From Zopfochytrium polystomum (taxonomy: Eukaryota > Chytridiomycota > Chytridiomycetes > Chytridiales > Chytridiaceae), in assembly GCA_025765615.1 (NCBI GenBank), contig JAIVFJ010000121.1:62001-126000 (forward strand): a DNA stretch of 64,000 nucleotides, read 5' to 3'. The number at the start of each line of letters is the position of its first letter. Position 1 is the first letter of the stretch. Below, piece after piece: positions 22,961-34,028 of this stretch. Both the position numbers and the translations under genes were made by a program. The notes below the pieces were generated by a model that was given only the letters and a program-made list of their open reading frames with translations, searched no databases and was not told the DNA's origin.

Positions 22961-23263
22961 GTTGAACATGGAAGATGGATATGGGCTGGAGGGTCGAAAA
23001 AAATTTGCTGGGAGACGTACTTACAAAAATAAAAAATATCCAGAAAAATTTCGTTGTCGTATTTGCGTTTGGCCTGGCGATGGATGCTGCAAAGCTCTTC
23101 GACGCAACTGACATCGCCCGCCACGTGATCGTGCGGGGCTCGTCCGGTTTGTGCAATTCTCCCGGTCCCGGCCAGTTGGGATCCGAGGCGCTCTTGAAAG
23201 AAAATTCGCCACACAGACCGGAGGCAGCCAACACCTTTTTTTCCTTTCGTCCAACAATTTTTT

Positions 23264-23360
23264 TGCGCATGCGCAGCCACGCCGGGTGGCCGAAGTGCCT
23301 GCGGAGTGAATGTCGCGGAGCTTCCGCCAGGGAGAAAGAGAGATCGTGGCTGCGCACGCG
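23264..23360. promoter_or_regulatory. inverted pair of GCGCAxGCG promoter elements
   Basis: A perfect 12-base palindrome (TGCGCATGCGCA, 23264-23275), continued on the other strand as GGCTGCGCATGCGC, faces GTGGCTGCGCACGCG at 23346-23360. They sit just upstream of the TATA box at 23376. The same motif occurs upstream of the paralogous 18331 gene (17307-17320, 17830-17845 and 17888-17900) and in the decayed lectin copy (25478). It is probably a binding site shared by these genes. Confidence 0.5.
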
Positions 23361-23375
23361 TGCGAAACAGAATAG

Positions 23376-23383
23376 TATATAAA
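23376..23383 (+). promoter_or_regulatory. TATA box of the lectin gene
   Basis: TATATAAA, 37-44 bases before the ATG at 23420. This implies a very short leader. Confidence 0.65.
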
Positions 23384-23419
23384 CTAACCCACTCAAGCAC
23401 CGTAAAAAGCAAAAAATAA

Positions 23420-25016
23420 ATGATCAAAGCAGCCGCTATCCTTGTTGCGAACCTCCTCATCCATGCGCGGCTTGCCAAGGCTGTGAACTGGTCTCCTTTC
23501 GGAGGCTTCTACCTCGCCAACTGCCAATCGAACCCCATCTACAGCCTCGTGGGATTCACTCGCAATCAAGGCGATGACCAGCCTCTTGACGATGCCTATA
23601 CCCACGGCGGCTCCTTCATCACTGGGAAGGCAGCTCGCAAACCGTGAGCTTCGGCGATGGCTCAAATTTCGCTTGGAATATCGGCAGCGACGCTCAGAGC
23701 CAACCAAACGGAGCGACTGTCGGCAGCGCCGTGTTCTCCTATTCCCCCAGCCGGGAATACTCGCTGACTTGCATCAAAAACGACGGCCACCAGATCTCAG
23801 CGTCGCCAATCGAGAAGTCCTGCTCCCTCATCTACTCCTGCATCCCCAACAAGTTTACCCACATCTCATTGTCCAACGGCGTTTCCCTCGCCAAAGGCCA
23901 ATACCTCGCCCTCAACCTCGTTAACCCCTCGGTGGACAGCGCCCTCAACTTTGCCTTCTTGCCCACTCCCAACAACTCCTTTGTCATCACCGACGGCGAC
24001 GGACTCTGCGTCACCGTGACCGGGAACCGTATCGATAACCTTGCCCCTGTTGCTCTCTTTCCATGCAGTGGCACTAAGACTGCTTATAATCAGCAGTGGA
24101 TCCCCGTCCCGACCTCTGGTGGTGGATTCTTCCTGAAAGGCGTGCAGAGCGGCAGATGTCTCAATGACAAGGGCGCGGCCGGCGCGGCCGGCGATTCCCT
24201 CATCTTGTGGGACTGCGACTTTGACACGCAACCCGCCTCAAACATATGGTTGAGTACCAAATCCTGCTGGGGTTTGCTGCTTTGGGTGTGACTTTTTGAC
24301 GACATCCTATAATGAAAACACAAGGAACCTCGACCCAAACGCGTTTGTTTTTGGCACGACAAGCATCATCACACCGGTCGGCCGTAAGTGTTAAAAGTGT
24401 TTTCGGATAATAGGCATTTGATTCTGACTGTTTCTCACAGAGTGGACTATTGGTAATCATCTCTTGTATACCCTTTCCATTTCCTTTTCCCTCTCTCCCT
24501 CAACCACTTCTACTTTTCTATCGAGACTTTGCAGCTGGTGTCGCTCAACCTCTCCCTGCTTCTTCCAGTGTCCTTGTCTGGCGTCTCAAAAGGCTCATAA
24601 CTTACCCTTGACGGCTTCTTCGGCAATCCGGATCAGGAGTGGACCTTCATCTCCAAGAGCGGCGGCTTCGGCATCCTCCACAACGCTAGCGGCCTCTGTC
24701 TCGACGTCTACGGTGCCGGAACCGGCAACGGCAACGGTGTCGACTTCTGGGACTGCAACTACACCGACAACCAGCTGTGGTACCTCTCCACCGCTGGCGC
24801 TGGCAACGTCGGCGGCTTCGCCATCATCAGCAAGGCCTCTGGCAGGTGCCTCAACGTGTATGGCGGTAACTATGTCGGCGGCGCACCAATTGCTATTTAT
24901 GACTGCGTGGCGGGTGATCTAGCCAGCATTTGGTAAGCGCGCTACATCCCCGTCCTTACTCGCTGTTCAGCCTGATCGATGACGGTTTTTTCTCTAGGAA
25001 CTTGCAAAGTAACTGA
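23420..25016 (+). CDS. secreted beta-trefoil (ricin-B-type) lectin with N-terminal 'FYLANC' domain
   Basis: A signal peptide is followed by the domain also seen at 18331 (F-Y-L-A-N-C; P-N-G-A-T-V-G-S-A-V-F). A carbohydrate-binding beta-trefoil follows, with Q-x-W-type repeats: Y-N-Q-Q-W-I-P, S-N-I-W, Q-E-W-T-F, N-Q-L-W-Y-L and A-S-I-W-N-L-Q. Between them are G-L-C-V-T-V, G-R-C-L-N-D, G-L-C-L-D-V-Y and G-R-C-L-N-V-Y. Exons: 23420-24248, 24325-24383, perhaps 24441-24452, one from about 24600 to 24932, and 24998-25016 (last intron 65 nt). The 24453-24600 junction is not resolved. A one-base shift is needed near 23622-23635. AATAAA occurs at 25091. It likely binds sugars outside the cell. I see no catalytic domain. 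Confidence 0.75.
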
Positions 25017-25199
25017 GGTCCAGCAATTGTTTTGAGTTTCCTCGCTCCTATGTTTTTAATGGCCCCCTCGATGTTTTTTAAAAAGAAAAGAATAAAATAA
25101 AGGATCTGACTCCTTTTCCATCCTCACTGTCGTTTCACCTCTCATTGTGCTTCATCCCAGCGTAGTTCTGCATGCATTTGGTGAAGGGGTTTCCGTTTT

Positions 25200-25890
25200 G
25201 GCTGCTCTCGAGAATACGAATTGCCGGGGCCGCCTTCTTGTTCGACAAAATTCTCACGACGTCCGCACGGCTTGCCGATTGATTCTCCCGGCTCCGACCA
25301 GTTCGTATTCAAGGGGCTCTTAAAAAATTGGCCTCGTGCAGAGCCAGCGAAAACATTTTCCTTTCCTTTTTCGATTTTTCACCGAGTGCCGCCCGCTGCG
25401 ATGCTCCCCTTTCTCCTTTGGCTTCCGCAATCACCGCTGCTCAGAGACAGAGCGAGGGAGACAGAGCGAGAGGCCGATCATGGCTGCGTGCAAGACCAGA
25501 TTGCATTGATTTGAATCGCACAAGTACATGGCGGTAAAGGAGTAGAGAATCGTCCACTCCGCTTCAAACATATGGTAAAAGTGGTGGATCCCATCCGTTG
25601 TGCCGATGGTGCCTGACGTTTTGACGATATTCTCCATTTAAAAACACAAGGTACTTCGACCCAAACGCGATCGTGTTTGGACGGACAAGCAGTATTACGC
25701 CGGCTAATCGTAAGTGCCATTGCTTTTTCGAGTAGAGATTCGAATCGCTATTTATGACTGCGTGGCGGGGAACTAGCAAGCATTTGGTAATCGCGGTGTA
25801 TCCCGGACTTTCCCGAAGCCGTTTTGAGCCTGATCGTTGACTCTTTTTTCTCTAGGAACCTGCAAAGCATCTGATGTCCAGCACTCGTTT
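25200..25890 (+). pseudogene. decayed, internally deleted copy of the lectin gene
   Basis: The left part (25200-25500) matches the promoter of the 23420 gene, including one GTGGCTGCG-like element. 25570-25720 then matches 24235-24390 (the intron and the exon reading D-P-N-A), and 25745-25885 matches 24890-25025, including the last intron. Almost all of the coding region is gone. Because introns and promoter were copied, it arose by DNA duplication rather than through RNA. Confidence 0.8.
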
Positions 25891-26260
25891 GGAGTTTCCT
25901 TCTTTCCTTCGATGTATATAAAAACTGGGCGAAACTAAGAGAAAGCGTCTATTGTTTTGGCTTGGCAAGCTCTGTACCCCGTTTCATTTTGACTGTTCTT
26001 ATTACAGTTCATCCCAGCGGACGTTCTCTCCGCATTTCGATCAAGTGGTTTTTCTCTTTGACTTCGATTGAGAATACTCTTTGCGAGGGCCACCTTCCAG
26101 TTCGACAAAATCCTCAGTCTATATGTATCGTTCCGCCTTTCTCCATTTGCATTCACAACCTTTCTAATCTAAGATTGATGGAACATTTTCCCAACCTCAA
26201 AGCCTGAAGTGGAGTGGGTATAAGGTTCAACCAAGCTCAATCCACTAGGTCACAAAAATG
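25891..26260. other. no supported gene
   Basis: An AT-richer spacer between the lectin relic and the 3' end of the LRR gene. Open frames are short and random-looking. Confidence 0.5.
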
Positions 26261-28132
26261 TCAAACGACCCCTGCTCTTCCCGTGGCAGTGCGAAAAACA
26301 CCGTCTACTTCAGCGTAGGCAGGTAGCTCAGCGAGAGTCTGCACGCCAGGCGACGCAATCGTACTTGTGGGAATGGACAAAGGCAGATTCGTTCCGAGAC
26401 CGGAGGACGATCCTCTCGACCCAGCGACTTTGTCTCGCTTTTGTTCCGCCACGTCCTTGTCAGTTTGGGTCGGAGCCGGACGATTGTGAACGCCCGAAGA
26501 GTGTGCGTCCGCTCGTCGCCGTGATACGCCTTCCGGGAGGAGTCGCGGGACGGTGGCGTGAGTGGCGGGCTGGGTTGAACTGGTGGAGACGGTGGAAGAT
26601 TCATTTCGGGCGGACTGGGCCTGAGTGTGGTCGCGTTGGATCCACCAGGCCCACCATTCTGATTGTCAACACCCGCAGCAGCGTCAGAGACATCAACCGC
26701 TGCGAGTTTCAAGCTGCGTGACGCGTCGCCGGTACGATTTCGCCTCACGAGTATGACTGCAATCACCACGAGGGCAATGACGATGGCCGAACCGACAGAT
26801 GCAACGGTTGCGACTACGGCTGTCGAGCTGAACGCTGAAGTTGTCTCAGTCGACGATGGATTTGCTGAGCCCGTTGGCCCAACGGAGCCGGCGCGATTCC
26901 CGGAGCTGCCGCTGTTCGCAGGAGAGCCGGTGCCGATCAAGGAAACGGAGAGCGCTGACGTTGAGGACCCGCCACCCGCAATCGAAGTCGGTAGAGACGC
27001 TGTGGAGGATCTGGTGGTATCGGTGTTACCGCTTGTCGATGTTTTTGGCTCTGCGTTTAGGGAAGCTGAGATCGTGTCGCACTGAGCCCCTGCTGATGGA
27101 GAGGACCTGTAGTGGTTTGGACTCGTCAAACGAAGCTTCACTCGTCCCTTGGCTGGAATACTCACACAAAGTCAGCCACTTTCGAAGTCCAAGCTGGGAT
27201 CGAGGGTAGTATCGATGCTGATCAAAAACGTTCCAAATTAGTCCAAGTCTCGCTTCTTCAAAGACCACCTCCAACTGACCATGTTCCGTTGATCCAAAAA
27301 AGACTCAAGGAGGCAAGGTTTCCTAGTGATGAAGGAATGCTGCCGTAGAAGAGGTTTCCGTGAAGATAGCTGAAATCCAGCGAACAGGAGTTGACGTTGG
27401 ACTTCTGCTCACAAGTAGGTAAGGAAGCAGTTGTACTTGTCTTACATTGTTGTCAGCCCTGCGGCAGAGCCAATGGAGGGTGGAAGGTTGCCGCCGTATG
27501 AGCAAAAGCCGAGATCGCTGTGAGCAGAGGAATTCAATACCGTTCTGATTTCGTGAGTCGTAAACGCCATGTACGTACAGTATCGTCAACTTTGGAAGGG
27601 ACGAGAAAACATCAGGGATCGTGCCGCTCATCGACGGATTGTTGGCGATACGACTGGATGTTTCAATCAGCGCGCAAGCTCAACAGTGGTTCAGGGATTT
27701 GCGATACTCACAGTTCTGTTAAGCCGGTGAGCTTCGAAACGTCGGACGGAAAGAGGCCAGTGAACCTATTGTTGTTCAAGACTCTTCGAAAACAAAAAGA
27801 ATTTGAGCCTGGCCCTTTCATAGCGAGATCAAACGCAGATCGCATCGCACTCACAGCTTTGTCAGAGACGTCAGTCCAAACAGGCTGGATGGAAGAGAGC
27901 CGGACAGGTTCATGTACCACAGGCTCAACTCGGTGACCCGACCATTGCTGCAGGTGACATGGGCAAAGTCGTTCGCCTTGAAGGTGCAGCAGTCGCTGGG
28001 GCGGCGAAATTAGGCGTTGATGTGGCGATCCTTCGGTTGAGGGGGCTTTAAGACGAGCAGGGAGGCTTACGAGCCGAAGTCCACTGATGGGAAAGCGGAT
28101 TCGACGATCTGGCAATCGCTGGGGGCCGACAT
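26261..28132 (-). CDS. leucine-rich-repeat single-pass membrane protein
   Basis: The plant/oomycete-type LRR cap is present: S-D-C-Q-I-V-E-S-A-F-P and D-C-C-T-F, then C-S-N-G-R-V-T-E-L. LRRs follow (L-S-G-S-L-P-S-S-L-F-G-L, F-T-G-L-F-P-S-D-V, M-S-G-T-I-P-D-V-F, Y-G-S-I-P-S-S-L-G-N-L). Exons: 28132-28071, 27995-27855, 27783-27712, 27653-27579, 27517-27446, then one from about 27392. After a Ser/Thr-rich stalk comes a membrane helix (about 26829-26750) followed by R-R-N-R and a Pro-rich cytoplasmic tail. The tail needs a one-base shift near 26510 to reach the stop at 26261. A signal-peptide exon upstream of 28132 is expected but not found. It is probably a surface receptor; no kinase is visible. 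Confidence 0.75.
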
Positions 28133-28286
28133 CTGCAACGATCGCTCGATGGATCTATGTAGGAGAGCGTTGGACGTCTCAGCGTCCGTTCGGTAAATCC
28201 CACCACGTACTCGGATCTCCGTCCGAACAAGCCACCCGAAAAGGTTGGAAAACGGCTTGTCAGAATTAGTGGCTTACTTGCAAGCG

Positions 28287-29522
28287 ATGAGCACGCAACA
28301 GCCACATCCCGCCGTCGCTTCCGATCGCCACGGCCAGCGCATCCCAAACCACATCGCAGTCACCATCGGGCTCTACCTCAGCAATCCACGAAGCCTCTGC
28401 TTCCTTGCGACTCTCTTTTTCGCGCCCACGGTGCAGGCCAGCGCATTTCGCCGAATCTACGACCATTCGAAAGACGAATTCGACGCCGCCGCCGCCAAAC
28501 CGAACTGTATCGAGCTTCTCGACCGACTTCTCGCGTACTGCAAGCTTTTCAACCTCGCGCCGCGCTACACCAACAAGGTCGTCTACAAGGCTTGTCGTGA
28601 CGGACACATGCACATACTAAAGTGGTGGAATAACAGTGGGCTGGACCCGAAGCCGGACAAGGTCGGCTTCCAATTCCTTGGCGATCCCATGGACGTTGCA
28701 TCGCGGAATGGCCACGTGGCTGTGTTGCAGTGGTTGATGAGCAGCGGGTGGCCTATGATGTATTCGGAATCGGCGATGGATGACGCCAGTATGATGGGTC
28801 ATGTGCACGTCTTGCAATGGTGGAAAGACAGCGGATTGCCCCTCAAGTACTACAATTGCATGGCGTTCGCCAGCTCGAACAATCACATTCTCGTCTTGCA
28901 GTGGTGGAAAGACAGCGGTTTGCCCATGACTAGTAGGGTTAATAACGTTGACTCTGTTGACTCTGTCGAAGTTCTTGAGTGGTGGGCACAAAGCGGTCTG
29001 GAGATGCGCTGTTCCAGAGCCTTGGACACGGCAAGTTTGCACGGAAGGGTGCACATTTTGGAGTGGTGGAAGTCAAGCAAGCTGGAGCTGAGGTATACGA
29101 GCTATGCAATGGACAAAGCAAGTCAACACGGTCACGTTCCGTGTTTGCAGTGGTGGAAAGACAGCAATTTGGAGCTGCAATACACTTCCTCGCCAGACGT
29201 TTTGCTGTACACACCAGATGCGGTCCAGTGGTGGATCGAGAGCGGACTGACAATCAAAATCAATGAGCAGTATGTGGTGCGAGCCACCGCCCAGGGGCGG
29301 GTTGACGTTTTGCAACTCTGGAAAATCGGGAGCGGCCCTGGCATTGTTTACACGGAAAAGCCATTGGACTGTGCTTTACTGTGCGGCAACAGTTCAGCTT
29401 TGCAATGGTGGAAGAAAAGTGGTTTGACGCTCAAATTCACGAGCTCAGTGACGAAACAGCTGGGAAAGAGGTCCATAGCACGAAGGTGGCTGAAAGAGAA
29501 TGGTCTGATCGTTGCAAATTGA
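28287..29522 (+). CDS. intact WW-repeat protein (F-box-like plus ankyrin-like units)
   Basis: 411 residues, no introns. Start at the ATG at 28287; the frame is open further up but only with a TTG. Residues 15-60 form an F-box-like block (I-P-N-H-I-A-V-T-I-G-L-Y-L, then F-L-A-T-L-F), followed by a linker (I-E-L-L-D-R-L-L-A-Y-C). About ten units of 25-29 residues follow, each with a core such as H-V-H-V-L-Q-W-W-K-D-S-G-L and a second helix such as A-M-D-x-A-S-x-x-G-H. The spacing is that of ankyrin repeats. The cap reads I-A-R-R-W-L-K-E-N-G-L. If the F-box reading is right, it would bring targets to an SCF ubiquitin ligase; this is inference. It is the first of a tandem array of four and is divergent to the LRR gene. 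Confidence 0.85.
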   Translation: MSTQQPHPAVASDRHGQRIPNHIAVTIGLYLSNPRSLCFLATLFFAPTVQASAFRRIYDHSKDEFDAAAAKPNCIELLDRLLAYCKLFNLAPRYTNKVVYKACRDGHMHILKWWNNSGLDPKPDKVGFQFLGDPMDVASRNGHVAVLQWLMSSGWPMMYSESAMDDASMMGHVHVLQWWKDSGLPLKYYNCMAFASSNNHILVLQWWKDSGLPMTSRVNNVDSVDSVEVLEWWAQSGLEMRCSRALDTASLHGRVHILEWWKSSKLELRYTSYAMDKASQHGHVPCLQWWKDSNLELQYTSSPDVLLYTPDAVQWWIESGLTIKINEQYVVRATAQGRVDVLQLWKIGSGPGIVYTEKPLDCALLCGNSSALQWWKKSGLTLKFTSSVTKQLGKRSIARRWLKENGLIVAN

Positions 29523-29667
29523 AGAGAGATGTGAATAAATACTCGAAAAGCTCACTACACACCGCAGTCCACTTTTTGAATAAGCCAACCGCAACACGAC
29601 GGATTTTGCGTGGGCAAGCTTGCCGTTTGGACAATTTCGCTGATATTGGCCAAGTTCGCCTGTCTCA

Positions 29668-30856
29668 ATGACGGCACAGACTGTCGCTTTCATCGATCGC
29701 CCCACCCCACGCTTCCCGCACCACATAGTAACCACAATCGGCCTCTTCCTCGACAATCCTCGAAGCCTATTTGTCCTGGCCACCCTCTTCGACATGCCGA
29801 TGATGCAGGCGATCGCATTCCGCCGAATGCGCGACTCTTTCAGGGACGAGTTCGATGTCGCCGCCTTCGCCCCGCACGGCATCGAGCTCCTCGATCGGCT
29901 GCTAAGCTATTGCACGCATGCCGGGATACCCCCTCGCTACACCAGCAAGATCGTCTTCAGGGCATGCACAAAAGGACAGCTGCACGTCCTTCAATGGTGG
30001 AGAGACAAGATGCAGCCGACGATCCCTCTCAGGCAGATGGAGAATCTGGTGAAGTCCGCGTCGTTGCACGGTCAGGTGGCGGTGCTTCAGTGGTTGAAGG
30101 GGTGCGGCTGGCCATTGATGTATTCGGAATCGGCGATGGACCAGACCAGTATGATGGGTCATGTGGCCGTCTTGCAATGGTGGAAAGACAGCGGACTGAC
30201 CCTGAAGTACCGCGACTGTTTGGCGCTCGCGAGCGCCAGCAGTCGCATTTCCGTCTTGCAGTGGTGGAAAGACAGTGGGTTGCCCTTCCAAACAAAATCG
30301 ATAACGTGGACTCGGTGGAATCGATCGAAGTGCTGGAGTGGTGGCGGGAGAGTGGGCTCGAGCTGCATTGCTGCCGAGCCATGGACGAAGCAAGCGGATC
30401 CGGCAGCGTTCGAGCAAGCTGGAGCTGACGTATACTAGCCGTGCGATGGATAGAGCGAGCGCAAACGGGCACGTTGCCTGTTTGCAGTGGTGGAAAAACA
30501 GCGGGCTGGAGCTTCGTTACTCGTCACCACTCGACGTTAGGTCGTTCACCCCACCTGTTGTGAACTGGTGGGTCCACAGCGTGCTGCCGGTCGAAATTGC
30601 AGAGGAAGATTTGATTAAAGCGTGCCAACGAGGAAGATTGGACATCTTGCAGCTCTGGAAAAACAACAGCCCCGACCTCGTGTATAGCGAAAAGCTCCTC
30701 GACTCAGCCATGATTTCGGGCAACATTGCAGCATTGCAATGGTGGAAGGAGAGTGGTCTGGAGCTCAAATTCTCCAACTGGGTTCCTGCTTCTCTCAAGA
30801 CGAAGTCCGCGGCGCGAAAATGGCTGAAGGATAATGGTTTCTTTAGAGCAATATAA
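29668..30856 (+). pseudogene. WW-repeat gene with two breaks
   Basis: The ATG at 29668 and the F-box-like N-terminus (F-P-H-H-I-V-T-T-I-G-L-F-L) are intact. The frame holds through VLQWWKDSG units to about 30290, where homology moves to a second frame (V-L-E-W-W-R-E-S-G). Near 30408 some 20 bases that would encode the next WW core appear to be deleted, and a third frame carries on (ACLQWWKNSG, ALQWWKESG) to the cap A-A-R-K-W-L-K-D-N-G. The sister gene upstream lacks both breaks. The second break is a real deletion rather than a one-base error, so a pseudogene is likely. Confidence 0.75.
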
Positions 30857-31649
30857 AAGCTTTCAGGCTCTTGGCCCACGATAACAATCCTGCCGTGTCG
30901 GCAACGAAACTGTGGCACAGTGGAAGAGCAAAGGGCTCGTCCCGCAGTCGAAAAAGCTGTCCATAACGTTGATCCGCACCTGCTCGGACCGTGGGATCCT
31001 CATTTTCGACTCTCTGTTTGTTGCAATAATGGGGGACAATGCCGTGAATGAGGAATTCTGGAGATGCCGAAACAACTCTCCCATCCCCTGGAAGGGCGGC
31101 CTTACGACGCTGCTCGCGGTTGAGATCGAGTGTGGCGACGCTGGGTGAGGCCGTCGTTTGAAAGTGGGAAAAACGAGCGAGCAATGTATCTAAGTGAGGG
31201 TGATAACATTTTAGTTTGGTGCAGAGGTTCCGGCCTTTTTCAGCCATTCGTGTCTTACTGTGCACAAATGTCTTGTGTCACGCCGCGCAAATCCCCACAA
31301 TAATCACCAGCAGTGCTGCTATCAAGAAAGAAATTCTTTCCTTCGCTTATAAAACCAAAGAAGGGAAGGTCCCTAACCTTGAGCTTGGACTTGTGTTGCC
31401 TTCAAACAAACCTGTTACAAGGACCATCACTGGCAAAATGCTGTCATCCTTGCCTGTGCACCACAGTAGCAGGTCAAAGCTCCTGCACACTGCTTACCCC
31501 AAATGACCCGGAATCTAACAGCTTCGTCAAACCATCGCAACTACAAGGGTGAGACACTCTAACGGTTCGACATGTTTGCTGGTGTTCAACCACTGCAAGA
31601 GTGCCACGTGACCTTCGTGGGTAGGCAAATGAAACTGTGCCACGGAATT
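30857..31649. other. intergenic, no supported gene
   Basis: A spacer between two members of the WW-repeat array. Short frames at 31216-31552 are not convincing. The minus strand is open by composition only. Confidence 0.5.
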
Positions 31650-32725
31650 ATGGCGTCCCTTCGCCCAAGAGCCACGCACATCCCGACAGAGGTGGTCATT
31701 GCGATCGGCCGCTACGTCCATGATCAGCGCAGCCTCTTCTTCCTCGCGACTCTTTTCTTCATACCCGAGCTCCAGATCGGCGCTTACCGACAAATGCACG
31801 AAATGGCGTTTGATGTTGCAGCTGCTGCGGGAAATATTCCCCTTCTTGACCGGCTTCTCAACTATTCCAATCTCACCGGCCTCCCACCTGGATACTCGTA
31901 CCTGCTGGTTTGCGATGCGGCCGCGCGAGGGGACGTGCCCGTGTTGCAGTGGTGGCGAGACAGCGGGCTGAAGCTTCCATATCTGGAGTGGTCCCAGCCA
32001 TGCGAACCGCTGCACCAGGCCGCGAGGAACGGCCACGTGCAAGTGCTGCAGTGGTTCAAGGACATTGGTTGGCTCTTTGAAGAATCCACCTTCAGCTACG
32101 TGGTAGACGATGCTTGCAGTGGTGGTCATGTGGCAGCTCTGCAGTGGTGGAAAGATCACAGCGGCGTGCCCTTCCAATATTACAACGCACTGTCGATCGC
32201 GATTACCAAGAGGCATCTACCTGTCCTGCAGTGGTGGCTAGACAATGGATTGCCGATTCGCAACTCACTTCTAAATTATGAGACTCTCCCACTGTACTGG
32301 ATTGGTGGAGGCGCAGCGGGTTGGAGATGCCCTGCGGGGAAGCGATAGACCATGCAAGTATCTCAGGAAACGTGTCGGTGCTAAACTGGTGGAAATCAAG
32401 CGGTTTGTTGCTTACGTACACCAGCAAGGCAATGGACGGAGCTAGCCAAAACGGGCACGTCGCCTGCTTGCAGTGGTGGAGGGACAGTGGTCTGGAATTG
32501 TGCTACTCATCGATGCACCTCTGGGATATGCCGGTCGATGTGATCGAGTGGTGGAGCAACTGCGGCTTGCCAATCAAACTTCGGATGTTCGAGCTGCGGT
32601 GGGAGGTCCATGACCTGGATGTACAGTCCAAGGAAAAAGCAGTTAAACTCTTTTACATCCTTTGGCAGAATCGCCGGCCTGTTGTGGTGGACAGACCGCG
32701 GTTAGGGTCTGATCCTCCTTTGTGA
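31650..32725 (+). pseudogene. WW-repeat gene, one frameshift and unusual C-terminus
   Basis: I start it at the ATG at 31650, just before the family block (I-P-T-E-V-V-I-A-I-G-R-Y-V, F-L-A-T-L-F-F-I-P); an ATG at 31572 is in frame but its extra residues are not conserved. WW units run to about 32290. Homology then shifts one frame within 'ctctcccactg' (V-L-D-W-W-R-R-S-G) and goes on to V-I-E-W-W-S-N-C-G. The end differs from other members: after the last WW unit comes a Lys/Arg-rich stretch stopping at 32725, without the usual cap. It may be a functional short form if the frameshift is an error. Confidence 0.65.
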
Positions 32726-33915
32726 TCGTGCAAGGTGGGGAATTACATAAATACAATCGATGTGTGCAATCCTGATTCACTTCGGATTCAATCCGATTTT
32801 TGCCTTGACCAAGTGGTAGACGGTAATGAGAGGCCGTCTCATTTCAGATCGCCCCGGCCCACGCCTGCCGCATCTCGTCGTCGCCACTATCGGCCTCTTC
32901 CTCGACGACCCGCGCATCTTCTTTGTCCTCGCCACTCTCTTCGCCATGCCCGCCATCCAGGTGGCCGCCTACCGACGCATGCACCATCTGGAGTTCGACG
33001 CCGCCGCCGCCGCGGGCCACCTTCCCTTGCTGGACCGGCTGCTCGCCCACTGCAATCGAATCGGCCTCGCGCCCCACTACTCCTTCCGGATCGTCAACGA
33101 CGCGTGCGTCCGCGGAAACATGGACGTCCTGGCGTGGCTGAGCGACAGCGGCCTGGACCTCTCCGAGTTTCGAATTGGAGCCGATCTTCAACGCCGCTTT
33201 GAACGGGCACGTTGGGGCGCTTCAGTGTTGAGAGACAACGGATGGCTCTTCAGAGAAGAGGATGCACACGTAGCCATAGACTACGCCAGCATGAATGGCC
33301 ACGTTCTGGTCCTGCAGTGGTGGAAAGACAGCGGTATGCCGTTCAACAGTGACAGGGCTCTGGCAAATGCGATCAGCTACAATCGCATGGCAGTCTTGCA
33401 GTGGTGGAAGGACAGCGGACTGCCCATTCCATACAGAGTGGGCACTTTGGACTCAGCTGACTCAGTAGAACTGCTGGACTGGTGGCGGGAAAGCGGGCTT
33501 GATATGCACTGCAGCAGTGCCATGGATTTTGCCAGCGCTACCTGCAACATGCCCGTATTGGAGTGGTGGAAGGCGAGCGGCTTGGAGTTGCAGTACACCA
33601 GTAATGCTATGAACTGGGCAAGCGAAAACGGGCATATCGGTTGTTTGCATTGGTGGAAAGACAGTGGATTCGAGCTTCGTTACACAGGTTTACCTTACTG
33701 GAATTACAACGGGATGTGATGCAGTGGTGGATCAACAGTGGCTTGCCTGTGGAAATCGAAGAGAGCCGATTAGTTCGAGCCAGCACTCAAGGAATGGTCG
33801 AGGTGCTGCAGTGTCAGGAACAGGGCAGGACAGGACAAGGCAGACAAGGAACTGAGAGGAGTGATGATTGTATTGGAAACAATAATTCACTTGAGGGATG
33901 GGACAGGTCCCCCAT

Positions 33916-33927
33916 CCCCCTTTTATA
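33916..33927 (-). promoter_or_regulatory. TATA box of the LTR promoter
   Basis: On the minus strand this reads TATAAAAGGGGG, a strong core-promoter match inside the LTR. It suggests U3 lies to the right (higher coordinates) and R/U5 to the left. Confidence 0.6.
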
Positions 33928-34028
33928 CCCTTTGAGAGTCTTCCTTGTCAAGACTCAAAGAAAGTTCCAGAAAGAGCAATTAGTAATACAATGATACCAA
34001 TGACAACAAGACAAGTCAGGAAAGCAAA

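Noticed and set aside
23644..25016. Reading the beta-trefoil protein as a ricin-like toxin
   Set aside because: Only the sugar-binding fold is present; there is no N-glycosidase chain or other catalytic domain.
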